A DNA stretch of 64,000 bases from Glutamicibacter nicotianae (GTDB lineage: Bacteria; Actinomycetota; Actinomycetes; Actinomycetales; Micrococcaceae): the NCBI RefSeq assembly GCF_006539525.1, contig NZ_BJNE01000009.1, positions 1 to 64,000 of the forward strand, written 5' to 3'. Positions within the stretch are counted from its first letter, which is position 1. Every line of letters begins with the position of its first letter. Below are positions 44,190 to 54,953 of this stretch, one piece after another. The translations under genes and the position numbers were made by a program. The notes beneath the pieces were generated by a model. It saw only the letters and a program-made list of their open reading frames with translations. It searched no databases and had not been told where the DNA came from.

Positions 44190-45557
44190 CTACTTCTTTG
44201 GCTTGGCCGACTCCTCGAAAGCAGTGCGTGGCGCTTCGAGGTTGTTCAGCTGCAGCGCATCGCGCTTGAAGAACAGCGCAACCAGCCAGTCGCCGACAAC
44301 GCGGAACTTGCGCTCGAAGGTTGGCATGGCCATGCCGTGGTAGCCACGGTGCGCCATCCATGCTGGCCAGCCCTTGAGCTTGATGCCGACAACCTTGGCA
44401 ACGCCCTTGTTCTTGCCGAAGCCGGCGACCGCGCCGAGGTTCTTGTGCTTGTATTCCTTGATGGTGCCAACGCCGTAGCGGGCAGCATACAGGTTCTTCG
44501 CCAACAGCTTGGCATGGCGCACAGCGTGCTGCGCGTTCGGAACGCAGGTGCCGTCTGGCAGGCCGCCGGTAACGTCCTTGACTGCCGAGATGTCGCCGGC
44601 TGCCCAGGCGCCTTCCAGCGGTTCGCCGTTGGCGTCCTTGATGCGCAGGTCGGTGCGGGTCTCGATGCGGCCGCGCTGCTCGATCGGGAAATCGGTGGAG
44701 CGGACCATCGGGTTGGCCATGACGCCAGCGGTCCAGATCAGGGTGTCTGCACCGAACTCGCCCGCTGGGGACTTGTCAGCCATGTTGATCAGTTCCAGGT
44801 TGCCTTCTTCAGCGTTGTTCAGCGAAGTGTTCAGCAGTACCTCGATGCCGCGGCTGCGCAGGTGCTCGACAACCCACTCGGCCTGCTCGGCGGTGACCTC
44901 TGGCATGATGCGGCCCATGGCCTCGACGAGAACGAAGCGTGCTTCCTTTTCGTCAATGCGGTCGTTGAGCTTGATCAGGTGGCGAGCCATGTCTTCGAGC
45001 TCTGCGATGGTTTCGATGCCGGCGAAGCCGCCACCGACAACGACGAAGGTCAGTGCGCGCTTGCGGGCCACTGGATCAGTCATGTTCGAAGCGGACTCGA
45101 TGCGCTCGGCAACCTTGTTGCGCAGGGCGACGGCCTCTTCGATGGTCTTCAGTCCGATGCCGGTTTCAGCCAGGCCGGAGATCGGGAAGGTACGGGTAAC
45201 CGCACCAGCGGACATCACGATGTCGGTGTACTCCAGCTCGAACTGCTCGCCATTGACCGGAGCAATCACGGCCTTCTTGTTGGCGTGGTCGACGCTCAGC
45301 ACGCTGCCGTTGACCAGCTCGGAGTGCTTCAAGTGCTGGCGGTGCGAGACCACAACGTGGCGTGGCTCGATCTGGCCACCTGCAACTTCTGGCAGGAAAG
45401 GCTGGTAAGTCATGTAGGGGTTCGGGTCGACAACGGTGACGATGCCGCCGTGTGCCTTGACCTTCTTCTGCAACTTCATCGCGACGTACAGGCCTACGTA
45501 GCCACCGCCGACGATCAGGATGCGCGGACGCTTCTGGGAGGTTTCGATGATCGACAT
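44190..45557 (-). CDS. ndh: Type II NADH dehydrogenase (NDH-2)
   Basis: The 455-residue peripheral membrane flavoprotein oxidises NADH and reduces menaquinone without pumping protons. The FAD fold begins at ILIVGGGYVGLYVAM (Gly17-Gly19) and the NADH fold at LTFVVVGGGFAGIETIAELEDMA; APAVxxVTGGLPDGTCVPNAQHAVRHAK includes the FAD-binding end (WAAGDISAV) and a quinone-site-like stretch. The C-terminal KRDALQL end and aromatic helices fit membrane association. The start at 45557 lies seven bases after TAGAAT. A Rex-like palindrome covers the -35, implying NADH/NAD+-responsive repression. Confidence 0.93.
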   Translation of the reverse strand: MSIIETSQKRPRILIVGGGYVGLYVAMKLQKKVKAHGGIVTVVDPNPYMTYQPFLPEVAGGQIEPRHVVVSHRQHLKHSELVNGSVLSVDHANKKAVIAPVNGEQFELEYTDIVMSAGAVTRTFPISGLAETGIGLKTIEEAVALRNKVAERIESASNMTDPVARKRALTFVVVGGGFAGIETIAELEDMARHLIKLNDRIDEKEARFVLVEAMGRIMPEVTAEQAEWVVEHLRSRGIEVLLNTSLNNAEEGNLELINMADKSPAGEFGADTLIWTAGVMANPMVRSTDFPIEQRGRIETRTDLRIKDANGEPLEGAWAAGDISAVKDVTGGLPDGTCVPNAQHAVRHAKLLAKNLYAARYGVGTIKEYKHKNLGAVAGFGKNKGVAKVVGIKLKGWPAWMAHRGYHGMAMPTFERKFRVVGDWLVALFFKRDALQLNNLEAPRTAFEESAKPKK

Positions 45558-45564
45558 ACTGTTG

Positions 45565-45570
45565 ATTCTA
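45565..45570 (-). promoter_or_regulatory. -10 element of ndh (leaderless)
   Basis: TAGAAT on the minus strand, seven bases upstream of the ndh ATG. Confidence 0.55.
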
Positions 45571-45584
45571 CGCGGATTTTCCGA

Positions 45585-45606
45585 GTTAGTGAAAACATTC
45601 ACTAAC
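45585..45606. promoter_or_regulatory. Rex-like operator at the ndh promoter
   Basis: A perfect 22-bp palindrome with the core TAGTGAAAACATTCACTA (45587-45604) matches the Rex consensus TTGTGAA-N4-TTCACAA at six of seven bases in each half. It overlaps the expected -35 of ndh. NDH-2 genes are known Rex targets in Firmicutes, and Rex of Streptomyces binds the same consensus. Confidence 0.65.
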
Positions 45607-45702
45607 TATTTTCGTTCGGTGTGTCACGTCTTCGCCAGGCTGCGGAACTTCGTACCGGCACAACGTGCCCCCAGGCGTCGAATTAACGGATGGAAAGCGT
45701 GC

Positions 45703-45735
45703 AAAAGCGGGGTGGATCTTCAGGATCCACCCCGC
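45703..45735 (-). terminator. Terminator after the S8 protease gene
   Basis: A perfect 12-bp inverted repeat (45707-45718 and 45724-45735) is followed on the minus strand by TTTT, 13 bp after the stop. Confidence 0.9.
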
Positions 45736-45747
45736 TGGAAACGCTAT

Positions 45748-47253
45748 TTACTTCTCTTCCTCGGGAATCTCGTCGAACAGGTCCCGTCCATCTGACTGGT
45801 CCGGGACTTGCAGCGAGCTCAACGACGCCGAACCGAGCTGCGCCGCGGCCTTCTCGCGTCGGCGGCGCACCAGGGTCTGGGTGGAGCCGGCAATGAGCAC
45901 CAGCAGCAGGAGCACTCCCCCGCCCACGATGAGCACCGGCTGCAGCGCCGGTGCCGAGTCGTCCGGAAGGATCGGCTTGGGCGCAGCGACCTGCTTGAGG
46001 TCCGATTTCTCCATCGAAACACCCGGAGCCGGGGTATCGGTGGTCTTCTCGGTGTTGCGGCGATGCACTCGGATCCACTCGCTGATCGTGCCCAGCGGGT
46101 TTTCCGAAACTGCAGGGACGGTCGCCGTCACCGCAGCCTGGGCATCGATGATTCCGTAGCCGTAGAGGTTGTCCACGCCGGGTGCGCCGGTGTCCTTGGC
46201 AGTCTTCAGGATGCGGTTGATGACCGCGGGAGCCTTCATCTCCGGGTACTGCGAGCGGATCAGCGCTGCCACGCCGGCCACCAGCGGGGCCGCGCCGGAG
46301 GTGCCCGACCAGCGTGCGTAGCCGTCATCCGGCAAGCCGCCGACCAATTGCTCGGCAGGGGCCGCCACGCCGATGGAGATGCCTTCGGTCGAGGAATCCT
46401 GCGACGCCTTGCCGCTGGTATCGACGCCGGCCACGGTCAGCACCCCGGGAATGGTCGCCGGGGCGCCCACCTGGCTCATGCCGCCCGAACGGTTGCCCGC
46501 CGCTGCGACAATGACGACGTCATGGTCTTCTGCATACTTGAATGCGTCATCCCAGCTTTCCGGCCACGCCGGGCTGGTGGAGCCCAGGGACATGTTGATG
46601 ACCTTGGCTCCGGAATCCACGGCCCACTTCACCGCGCGGGGAATCTGGGTTTCCACCGGAATCTTCGACGGGTTGCCCTCGCCCATCCACAGCGACACTG
46701 ACAGCAGATCCGCTGCCGGGGCGACGCCGAGCACGCCGTCCTTGCCGCTCTTCAGCTTGGGAACCTTTTCGTATTCAGGCTCCTCGGGAATGTCCTCGTC
46801 TTCTTCCTCGGCGTGCTTCTTGGCCTTTTCCCACGCGGCCTTCAAGCGCTCGTTCTCGGATTTGATCCGCTTGATCTCGCCCTTGTTGTTCCCGCGTCCT
46901 GCGAGCAGGGTCGCCACCAGGGTGCCGTGCTCGCTCATTACGCCAATCGGCTTGTTGCCTTTTTCGCCGCCCGAGCCGGACATGTCCGCACCGCCGACCA
47001 CAGCACCCTTCAGATCCGGATGAGTGGTATCGATGCCGGTGTCGATGACCGCGACCTTGACGCCTTCGCCCTTGGTAGTCTTGTGCGCTTCGGTCACGCC
47101 CAGGGAATCGAGCCAGTACTCGGACTCGCGCATGTTGTCGGCGCGGGCCGGAGCGCCCACGCTGAGCAGGGTGGCCGCCAGCAGTGCTGCGACGAGCAGA
47201 GAGCTGAGCTTGATCAAGCCCGTTCTATTCCTGGCGCGCAAAGCTGAGCTCAA
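45748..47253 (-). CDS. S8 serine protease, mycosin-like, membrane-anchored
   Basis: A TTG at 47253, five bases after AAGGAG, is the likely start, giving 501 residues. A signal peptide ends near ARA (residue 38). The subtilase triad is visible: Asp in VAVIDTGIDTTHPDL, His in SEHGTLVATLLAG, Ser in GTSGAAPLVAGVAALI. A charged insert (KRIKSENERLKAAWEKAKKHAEEEDEDIPEEPEYEK) follows the His block. The C-terminus has a proline-rich linker, one membrane helix and a basic cytoplasmic tail, the architecture of mycosins of type VII secretion. No ESX gene is in the window, so the substrate is unknown. It follows ppx at close distance. Confidence 0.88.
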   Translation of the reverse strand: MSSALRARNRTGLIKLSSLLVAALLAATLLSVGAPARADNMRESEYWLDSLGVTEAHKTTKGEGVKVAVIDTGIDTTHPDLKGAVVGGADMSGSGGEKGNKPIGVMSEHGTLVATLLAGRGNNKGEIKRIKSENERLKAAWEKAKKHAEEEDEDIPEEPEYEKVPKLKSGKDGVLGVAPAADLLSVSLWMGEGNPSKIPVETQIPRAVKWAVDSGAKVINMSLGSTSPAWPESWDDAFKYAEDHDVVIVAAAGNRSGGMSQVGAPATIPGVLTVAGVDTSGKASQDSSTEGISIGVAAPAEQLVGGLPDDGYARWSGTSGAAPLVAGVAALIRSQYPEMKAPAVINRILKTAKDTGAPGVDNLYGYGIIDAQAAVTATVPAVSENPLGTISEWIRVHRRNTEKTTDTPAPGVSMEKSDLKQVAAPKPILPDDSAPALQPVLIVGGGVLLLLVLIAGSTQTLVRRRREKAAAQLGSASLSSLQVPDQSDGRDLFDEIPEEEK

Positions 47254-47287
47254 GACAACTCCTTGGGTCGGTGACTGGATGACAGGT

Positions 47288-48214
47288 TCAGGCCACGGCA
47301 GCTGAAGCCGCGATTCCGTCGAGGATATCGTGTTCCGAGGCAATTAGGACCATTTCGCGGTTTCCGCTGGCCTTTTCGAGGTAATGAAGGATGCGTTGGA
47401 CAATTGCGGCACCGGCCTGGATCACGTCGACGCGGCCAGGATGCATGAAGCCCAGCGCGGCGCGCTCGTCCCGGGTGTAGGACAGCATGCTTGCGGTCGC
47501 CTGGCGCATCTGGGCGAAACTCAGCTGCGCCCCGTGGATCTTCTCGGACTCGTACTGCTTCAGACCCAGGGCCTGGGCGGTGAGCGTGGTGAAGGTGCCG
47601 GCAACCATGATCACCGCATCCACCTGCGTCACATCAACGGTTCCGGACAGGGTTTCCAAGGTGCTGTCCATGAATTCCAGCGCCTCATCCGAACGCAGTC
47701 CCGTCTGGTGGAAGCGCTCGGTGACGCGCACGCACCCCATGTCCAGGCTCTTGGCCGCCAGCGGGCCGGTGGCATCACCGAGCACGAATTCAGTGGATCC
47801 GCCGCCGAGGTCGATCACCAGTGACTTGCCGCTTTGCCCCGCCCGGACCGATGCCGCTCCGGCAAAGGACAGGGAGGCTTCTTCCTCGCCGCTGATCACT
47901 TCAGGGGCCACGCCCAGGATCTTGGTGATCCGCTCGGAGAAGACTTCGCGGTTCGATGCATCGCGGGCTGCGGAGGTCGCGGCGAAGCGGATCGCTTCCA
48001 CCTGGTGCTCATCGCACAGCTTCTTGTACTCGCGGGCGGCTTCGAAGGTGCGTTCCAAGGCTTCGGATGCGAAGGCGCCGGTCGCGTCGACGCCCTGGCC
48101 CAGGCGCACGATGCGCATGGTGCGCAGCACGTCGACCAGCTGGCCATCGGCATCGACATCGGCGATCAGCAGACGGATGGAGTTGGTTCCGCAGTCAATA
48201 CCGGCAACGCGCAT
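47288..48214 (-). CDS. ppx: Ppx/GppA family exopolyphosphatase
   Basis: The 308-residue protein of the ASKHA fold hydrolyses terminal phosphate of polyphosphate or pppGpp. The phosphate-binding loops are IDCGTNSIRLLIADVD and LVIDLGGGSTEFVLGD, with ATSAARDASNREVFSERI between. It is short, lacking the C-terminal domains of E. coli Ppx, as in the mycobacterial Ppx1/Ppx2 proteins, some of which prefer short-chain polyphosphate. Its ATG overlaps the DUF501 stop (TGATG). Confidence 0.92.
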   Translation of the reverse strand: MRVAGIDCGTNSIRLLIADVDADGQLVDVLRTMRIVRLGQGVDATGAFASEALERTFEAAREYKKLCDEHQVEAIRFAATSAARDASNREVFSERITKILGVAPEVISGEEEASLSFAGAASVRAGQSGKSLVIDLGGGSTEFVLGDATGPLAAKSLDMGCVRVTERFHQTGLRSDEALEFMDSTLETLSGTVDVTQVDAVIMVAGTFTTLTAQALGLKQYESEKIHGAQLSFAQMRQATASMLSYTRDERAALGFMHPGRVDVIQAGAAIVQRILHYLEKASGNREMVLIASEHDILDGIAASAAVA

Positions 48215-48924
48215 CAGGCATCACCCTGCTCGGCGGACTCGGCCGTCTGGGCCGCCTCGCGCTCGGCACGCTTGCGGGCACGCTCTGCGCGCTTGGCCTC
48301 CGGGTCCTGCTGTTCCTGGGTCTTCACGTGGCGCGAGCGGTCACGGCTCGGCGCCTCGGATTCGGTGTCCCACGCGCCAACGCAGTAGCACTTGTCCTTG
48401 GTCCACCACTCGGCGATGGCGGCCAGCGCCTCGTCGCCCAGCGGGTTCACGCCCTCGCCGGCTGCCAGCGAGTGGCCCACCAGCACGTGCAGGCACTTGA
48501 CGCGGGTCGGCATGCCGCCAGCGGAAACGCCGGCGATTTCCGGAACGGCGCCGGTGCCCGAGCGCTGGCCGATGGCATCGCGGTTGGCCAGGTACGACTC
48601 GTGGGCCGCGGCGTAGGCCTGCGCCAGCTGAACGTCCTCGCCCAGGCGGTCATTCATCTCGTTCATCAGCCCGGCCGCCTCCAGGCGGGAAACAGCCGAA
48701 GTGATCACCGGGTGCGCCAGGTAGTAAGTGGTCGGGAACGGGATGCCCGAGGACAGCCGCGGGGCGGTCGTCGCCACCAGCGGATTGCCGCACACGCAGC
48801 GCGCACCAATCTCCACCACATCGCGCACCGGGCGGTTCAGCTGGCGGGACAGGGTGTCCAGGTCGGCTTCGCTCGGTACTCGTCCGGCGGCGTCAAGGGC
48901 TTCGCGGATTGGCTGTTCAGTCAC
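48214..48924 (-). CDS. DUF501 family protein
   Basis: The 236-residue actinobacterial protein has a conserved core: LNRPVRDVVEIGARCVCGNPLVATTAPRLSSGIPFPTTYYLAHPVITSAVSRLEA, with CVCGNP (two Cys) and FPTTYYL as hallmarks. The C-terminal part is charged (ERARKRAEREAAQTAE) and likely disordered. Function is unknown; the gene is always found between divIC and ppx in related genomes. Confidence 0.92.
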   Translation of the reverse strand: MTEQPIREALDAAGRVPSEADLDTLSRQLNRPVRDVVEIGARCVCGNPLVATTAPRLSSGIPFPTTYYLAHPVITSAVSRLEAAGLMNEMNDRLGEDVQLAQAYAAAHESYLANRDAIGQRSGTGAVPEIAGVSAGGMPTRVKCLHVLVGHSLAAGEGVNPLGDEALAAIAEWWTKDKCYCVGAWDTESEAPSRDRSRHVKTQEQQDPEAKRAERARKRAEREAAQTAESAEQGDA

Positions 48925-48953
48925 GGTTATTGGTCTCTTCGTGTTTAAAGTGG

Positions 48954-49793
48954 TTAGTCGGTGGCAGAACGTCGAACAGAGTCGAGCAGCGCATCAACCC
49001 ATGGAAGTTCCTGGCGCACCTCGAAGGTGCTTCCATTGCCGTCGGCGGGCGTCTCTTCATCCTTGGGGCGTTCGCCCACCACCATGTAGAGCTTCTCGCC
49101 AGGCATGACCAAGTTTATCCGCTCGCGTGCCTGCTGCTTGATGTACAGCGGGTCATCCCAGCGCGCGATTTCCTCCTTGAGGTCATCGCGCTGCGCCTCC
49201 AGCGCTTCGATCGAGGCATGCAGCTCGTTCAGTTCCGCCATCTGCGTGCGGTAGAAATTCACCGTCGGCACCAGCATCACTGCGAAGAAGGCCAGGACCA
49301 CGATCAGCGCGGCGATGCGGCCGGAAAAACGGTGCGCCGCAACGGGTTCGCCCTCGGGGACCTGGTTCTGGTCCACCGGCTTTTCTCCCGGCTTGCGGCG
49401 GACCGCGGCGGAGAACTTCAGCCGGTCATCGCGGCGGCGTTCGCTCTGCTTTTCCTTGGCGCGTTCACGCAGCGGCACCTTGGGCTTCTGCGCGTAGTTG
49501 CCGGCAAATTTTTTCGGCTCACGTGACGCATCTGACGCTGGGGAGGCGCCCTGTTTCGGCTTGGCGGCAGCGCTCTTCGGCTTCGGCGCGGAGGAGGCAT
49601 CCTTCACCCGGCGAGGTTTCGCGGGAGCCTGCTTGGCCGCCGGCTGCGGCTCGACAATGCGCAAGGCGTCGGTTGGCGGTTCAGCTTGGGAATCCGCGCC
49701 GGCGTGTTTTGCCTGGTCAACCGGGGTTACTGTGGCGTCTTTAGCCGGATCCGGAGTATTACGGCGAGGCATTCGCGGTGGTCGCTGAGCCAT
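48954..49793 (-). CDS. Septum formation initiator (DivIC/FtsB) family protein
   Basis: The 279-residue protein has a long Ala/Lys/Pro-rich cytoplasmic N-terminus (about 150 residues), one membrane helix (IAALIVVLAFFAVMLVPTVNFY) and an extracytoplasmic coiled coil (QMAELNELHASIEALEAQRDDLKEEIARWDDPLYIKQQARERINLVMPGEKLYMV). The last stretch, ending in the PGE turn, is the DivIC/FtsB hallmark that contacts FtsL/FtsQ in the divisome. The long N-terminal extension is typical of actinobacteria. It lies between eno and DUF501. Confidence 0.9.
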   Translation of the reverse strand: MAQRPPRMPRRNTPDPAKDATVTPVDQAKHAGADSQAEPPTDALRIVEPQPAAKQAPAKPRRVKDASSAPKPKSAAAKPKQGASPASDASREPKKFAGNYAQKPKVPLRERAKEKQSERRRDDRLKFSAAVRRKPGEKPVDQNQVPEGEPVAAHRFSGRIAALIVVLAFFAVMLVPTVNFYRTQMAELNELHASIEALEAQRDDLKEEIARWDDPLYIKQQARERINLVMPGEKLYMVVGERPKDEETPADGNGSTFEVRQELPWVDALLDSVRRSATD

Positions 49794-49868
49794 ACTCCCC
49801 CAATTCCCATGGTGCTTGTCGTGCGGTCTTGCCGTGGACTTGGCAAGATAATTCCATTAAATAACGAA

Positions 49869-49899
49869 AAGCCCGCCGGTATCCACTACCGACGAGCTT
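49869..49899 (-). terminator. Terminator after eno
   Basis: A 13-bp stem (arms 49869-49881 and 49887-49899), with two wobble pairs on the minus strand, is followed there by TTTTCGTTATTT, 19 bp after the eno stop. Confidence 0.8.
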
Positions 49900-49917
49900 A
49901 TTCGCTATTGCTGAATA

Positions 49918-51988
<2,071 letters not shown>

Positions 51989-51994
51989 ATGGCC

Positions 51995-52000
51995 ATGCTA
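51995..52000 (-). promoter_or_regulatory. -10 element of mazG (leaderless)
   Basis: TAGCAT on the minus strand, six bases upstream of the mazG ATG. Confidence 0.5.
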
Positions 52001-52098
52001 TCGAAGCGGGTGTTCAGCTGGCGGCCGATTCGGTCCCATTCACTGCCTATTCGGGCTAGCATGGCCGTAGTTCATCCCGACGACGCGAAGGATTGCCA

Positions 52099-53589
52099 AT
52101 GACCATCCAAGATACCGCCCGGCTCGAATTCCTGGAGCAGGTTCCAGCCAAGCTCTTCATCGGCGGCCGGTGGGTTGAAGGGCGGTCCGAAAGCGTGTTG
52201 CGCACGGCCAACCCGTTCGATGACTCGCTGCTGGCCGAGATCCGCCAGGCCTCGACCGACGACGTCGACGCCGCCTACCAGGCCGCCGAGCAGGCCCAGG
52301 CCGGCTGGGCGGCGCTCTCCCCCGGCAAGCGTTCCAAGATCATGGGCCAGGCCGCAGACTACCTGCAAGCGAACTTCAAGGACATCCTGGCGCTGCTGAT
52401 TGCCGAGTCCGGTTCCACCCATCTGAAGGCGAACATCGAATTGGGCGGCACCATCGCCGCCATCCGCGAAGCCGCCACCTTCCCCACCCGGGTGCACGGC
52501 AAGATCCTTCCCTCGAATGCCGAAGGCAAGGAGAACCGGGTCTACCGCGAACCGGTCGGCGTGGTGGGCATCATCAGCCCCTGGAACTTCCCGATGCTGC
52601 TCTCCGCCCGATCCGTGGCTCCCGCCCTGGCACTGGGCAACGCGGTAGTGCTCAAGCCTGCCTCGGACACCCCATTGGTTGGCGCCCTGGTCCTGGCCAA
52701 GGCGTTCTCCGCGGCTGGCCTGCCCGAGGGCGTCTTGAACGCGGTGGTCGGTTCCGGTTCGGAAATCGGCGACTACTTCGTGGCGCACAAGACCCCGTCG
52801 CTGGTGTCCTTCACCGGATCGACCCCGGTAGGCAAAAACGTCGGCAAGATCGCGGTCAGCGGCGAGCACATGAAGCGCGTAGCGCTGGAACTTGGCGGCA
52901 ACGCGCCCTTCGTGGTGCTGGAAGATGCCGACCTCGACGAAGCGGCCAAGGCCGCGACCCTGGGCAAGTTCCTGCACCAGGGGCAGATCTGCATGGCAAT
53001 CAACCGCATCATCGTCCAGGCCCCGGTCTACGAGGCGTTCATCGAGAAGTTCATCGAGCAGGTCAGCAAGCTCGGCTATGGCGATGCCGCGGATCCGGCC
53101 AACCTCGTGGGACCGATCATCAATGATGCGCAGCTTGAGTCGGTCAGCGGCAAGATCGCCACCGCCCGCGAGCAGGGTGCGCGCGAAGTCCTCTCCGGCT
53201 CGATTACTGGCCGGGTGGTCTCTCCCCACGTCTTCGCCGATGTCACCAGCGGCATGGAACTGTTCCGCGAGGAGATTTTCGGTCCGGTCGTGGGCATCGC
53301 CAAGGCCGACTCCGAAGAGCATGCGCTTCAACTGGCCAATGACACCGAATTTGGCTTGTCTTCGGCAGTGTTCACGCAGAACCTGGAGAAGGGCGTCGCC
53401 TTCGCCCGCGGCATCAAGGCCGGAATGACCCACGTCAATGACATCACGGTCAACGACGAACCGCATGTGATGTTCGGCGGCGAGAAGAATTCGGGGCTGG
53501 GCCGCTTCAACGGCGAATGGGCCATCGAGGAGTTCACCACCGACCACTGGGTCGGCGTGCAGTCCACCAAGAAGCAGTACCCGTTCTAG
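52099..53589 (+). CDS. Aldehyde dehydrogenase (benzaldehyde/vanillin-dehydrogenase-like)
   Basis: The ATG at 52099 is six bases after GAAGGA; a TTG two codons upstream is less likely. The 496-residue NAD(P)-dependent enzyme has PWNFPMLLSARSVAPALALGNAVVLKPAS, FTGSTPVGKNVG, the general base in LELGGNAPFVVLED and the nucleophile Cys in HQGQICMAINRI. The Gln-Ile-Cys-Met variant is seen in aromatic aldehyde dehydrogenases such as vanillin and benzaldehyde dehydrogenases. The substrate is not fixed by context; it stands alone with its own terminator. Confidence 0.88.
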   Translation: MTIQDTARLEFLEQVPAKLFIGGRWVEGRSESVLRTANPFDDSLLAEIRQASTDDVDAAYQAAEQAQAGWAALSPGKRSKIMGQAADYLQANFKDILALLIAESGSTHLKANIELGGTIAAIREAATFPTRVHGKILPSNAEGKENRVYREPVGVVGIISPWNFPMLLSARSVAPALALGNAVVLKPASDTPLVGALVLAKAFSAAGLPEGVLNAVVGSGSEIGDYFVAHKTPSLVSFTGSTPVGKNVGKIAVSGEHMKRVALELGGNAPFVVLEDADLDEAAKAATLGKFLHQGQICMAINRIIVQAPVYEAFIEKFIEQVSKLGYGDAADPANLVGPIINDAQLESVSGKIATAREQGAREVLSGSITGRVVSPHVFADVTSGMELFREEIFGPVVGIAKADSEEHALQLANDTEFGLSSAVFTQNLEKGVAFARGIKAGMTHVNDITVNDEPHVMFGGEKNSGLGRFNGEWAIEEFTTDHWVGVQSTKKQYPF

Positions 53590-53604
53590 GCATCCTCCCG
53601 GATG

Positions 53605-53643
53605 CAGCGAAGCCGCCCGTGCACTGCACGGGCGGCTTCGCTG
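53605..53643. terminator. Bidirectional terminator between the ALDH gene and add
   Basis: A perfect inverted repeat of 19 bp per arm around 53624 lies between the convergent genes, followed by TTT on the plus strand. Confidence 0.9.
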
Positions 53644-53665
53644 TTTGGGAATTGAATCCCGGGAA

Positions 53666-54862
53666 CTAGTCGGCGACGTTCTCGTATTCGTCTTCGTCGT
53701 AGTCTTCCTCGTCATCCAGCAGGTTGTCGTAGTAGTCGTTGATGTACTCGACCAGCAGCTCGCGCATTTCCAGCGGGACGAAGGCGGCTTCGGCGGCATT
53801 CAGCGTCAAATCCAGCAGGTCTTCCAGGTCGTAGTCGAAGGCTTCGACCAGCAGCTCGAATTCGTCGGACAAGCTGGTGCCTGACATCAGGCGGTTATCC
53901 GGCGAGATGGTGACATTGAAACCGGTCTGGACCAGCAGGTCGATTGGGTGGTTCTCGATGCCTTCGCCGAACTTGGCGGTGGCGCCGGTCTGCAGGTTCG
54001 AAGACGGGCAGACTTCCAGCGGGATGCCGCGTTCGCGAACCCAGTTCGCGACCGGGCCCAGGGAGACCAGGCCGGTATCGTCGCTGAGTTCTTCGCCGTT
54101 CTCGTCGATCGCGCCGAACTCGATCTCAATGTCTTCGGCAACGCGGACGCCGTGGCCCAGGCGCTGGGCGCGGCCGACCAGGATGGCTTCCTTGATGGAG
54201 TCCAGCCCGGCTGCTTCGCCGGCGTGCACGGTGGTCGGGAAGAGGTTCTCGGCCAGCAGGTCGAAGGCTTCCTTCATTGCCGATGGCGGGAACCCGTCTT
54301 CGGCGCCGGCGATATCGAAACCGACCACGCCGCGGCCGCGGTGGCGCAGGGCCAGCTTGGCGATTTCCACGCCCTGGTCGCCATGGCGCATGGCGACCAG
54401 GATCTGGCCGATCTGCATTGGGTGGCCTTCGGCGTTGAGCTGCTCGCAGGCCTGGTCCAGGCCTTCCTGGATCGCGTCGACGACGTCGTCCAGGCTCAGG
54501 CCCTCGCGGCGGTGCTGTTCCGGGGCGTAGCGGACTTCGCCGTAGATGACGCCGTCCTCGGCGAGGTCCTCGACGAATTCGCGGGCTACGCGGATCAGCG
54601 CATCGCGGGTCTGCATGACCGCGACGGTGTGCTCGAAGGTTTCCAGGTAGCGTGGCAACGAGCCGGAATCGGCTGATTCACGGAACCATTCGCCCAATGC
54701 TTCGGCTTCGGTCTCTGGCAGCTCGTGTCCAATCTCGGCGGCCAGCTCGATGATCGTCTGAGGGCGCAGGCCACCGTCGAGGTGGTCGTGGAGCGAAACT
54801 TTAGGCAGATCCCGGAAGTCGAACTCGGGATCGTAGTCAGTATGAATCATTTCTTCAGTCAC
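53666..54862 (-). CDS. add: Adenosine deaminase
   Basis: With a GTG start at 54862 (VTEEMIHTDYDPEFDFRDLPKVSLHDH) the protein has 398 residues; an ATG four codons later is an alternative. It hydrolyses adenosine and deoxyadenosine to inosine. Zinc ligands His25 and His27 are in SLHDHLDGG, a third in TTVHAGEAAG, Asp in ISPDNRLMSGTSL, and the substrate region is in AGAEDGFPPSA. The C-terminus is strongly acidic (DDEEDYDEDEYENV). It belongs functionally with the nucleoside uptake cluster downstream of 54.9 kb, from which it is separated only by a DedA gene. Confidence 0.95.
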   Translation of the reverse strand: MTEEMIHTDYDPEFDFRDLPKVSLHDHLDGGLRPQTIIELAAEIGHELPETEAEALGEWFRESADSGSLPRYLETFEHTVAVMQTRDALIRVAREFVEDLAEDGVIYGEVRYAPEQHRREGLSLDDVVDAIQEGLDQACEQLNAEGHPMQIGQILVAMRHGDQGVEIAKLALRHRGRGVVGFDIAGAEDGFPPSAMKEAFDLLAENLFPTTVHAGEAAGLDSIKEAILVGRAQRLGHGVRVAEDIEIEFGAIDENGEELSDDTGLVSLGPVANWVRERGIPLEVCPSSNLQTGATAKFGEGIENHPIDLLVQTGFNVTISPDNRLMSGTSLSDEFELLVEAFDYDLEDLLDLTLNAAEAAFVPLEMRELLVEYINDYYDNLLDDEEDYDEDEYENVAD

Positions 54863-54953
54863 ACCACTGAGCCTAGTCGCATTTTCGCTGAACTGACAGC
54901 TCCCGCGGGTAAAGATCTGCAAGCCGCAATGTGACCCTGGTCAATACTGCAGG

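Noticed and set aside
44091-45605. 504-residue open frame opposite ndh
   Set aside because: Shadow of the ndh frame; it reads through the ndh terminator and operator and has no recognisable domain.
52072-53799. 575-residue open frame on the minus strand opposite the aldehyde dehydrogenase gene
   Set aside because: It is antisense to a clear ALDH gene, lacks any motif, and begins in the acidic tail region of add. Long antisense frames are expected in GC-rich DNA.
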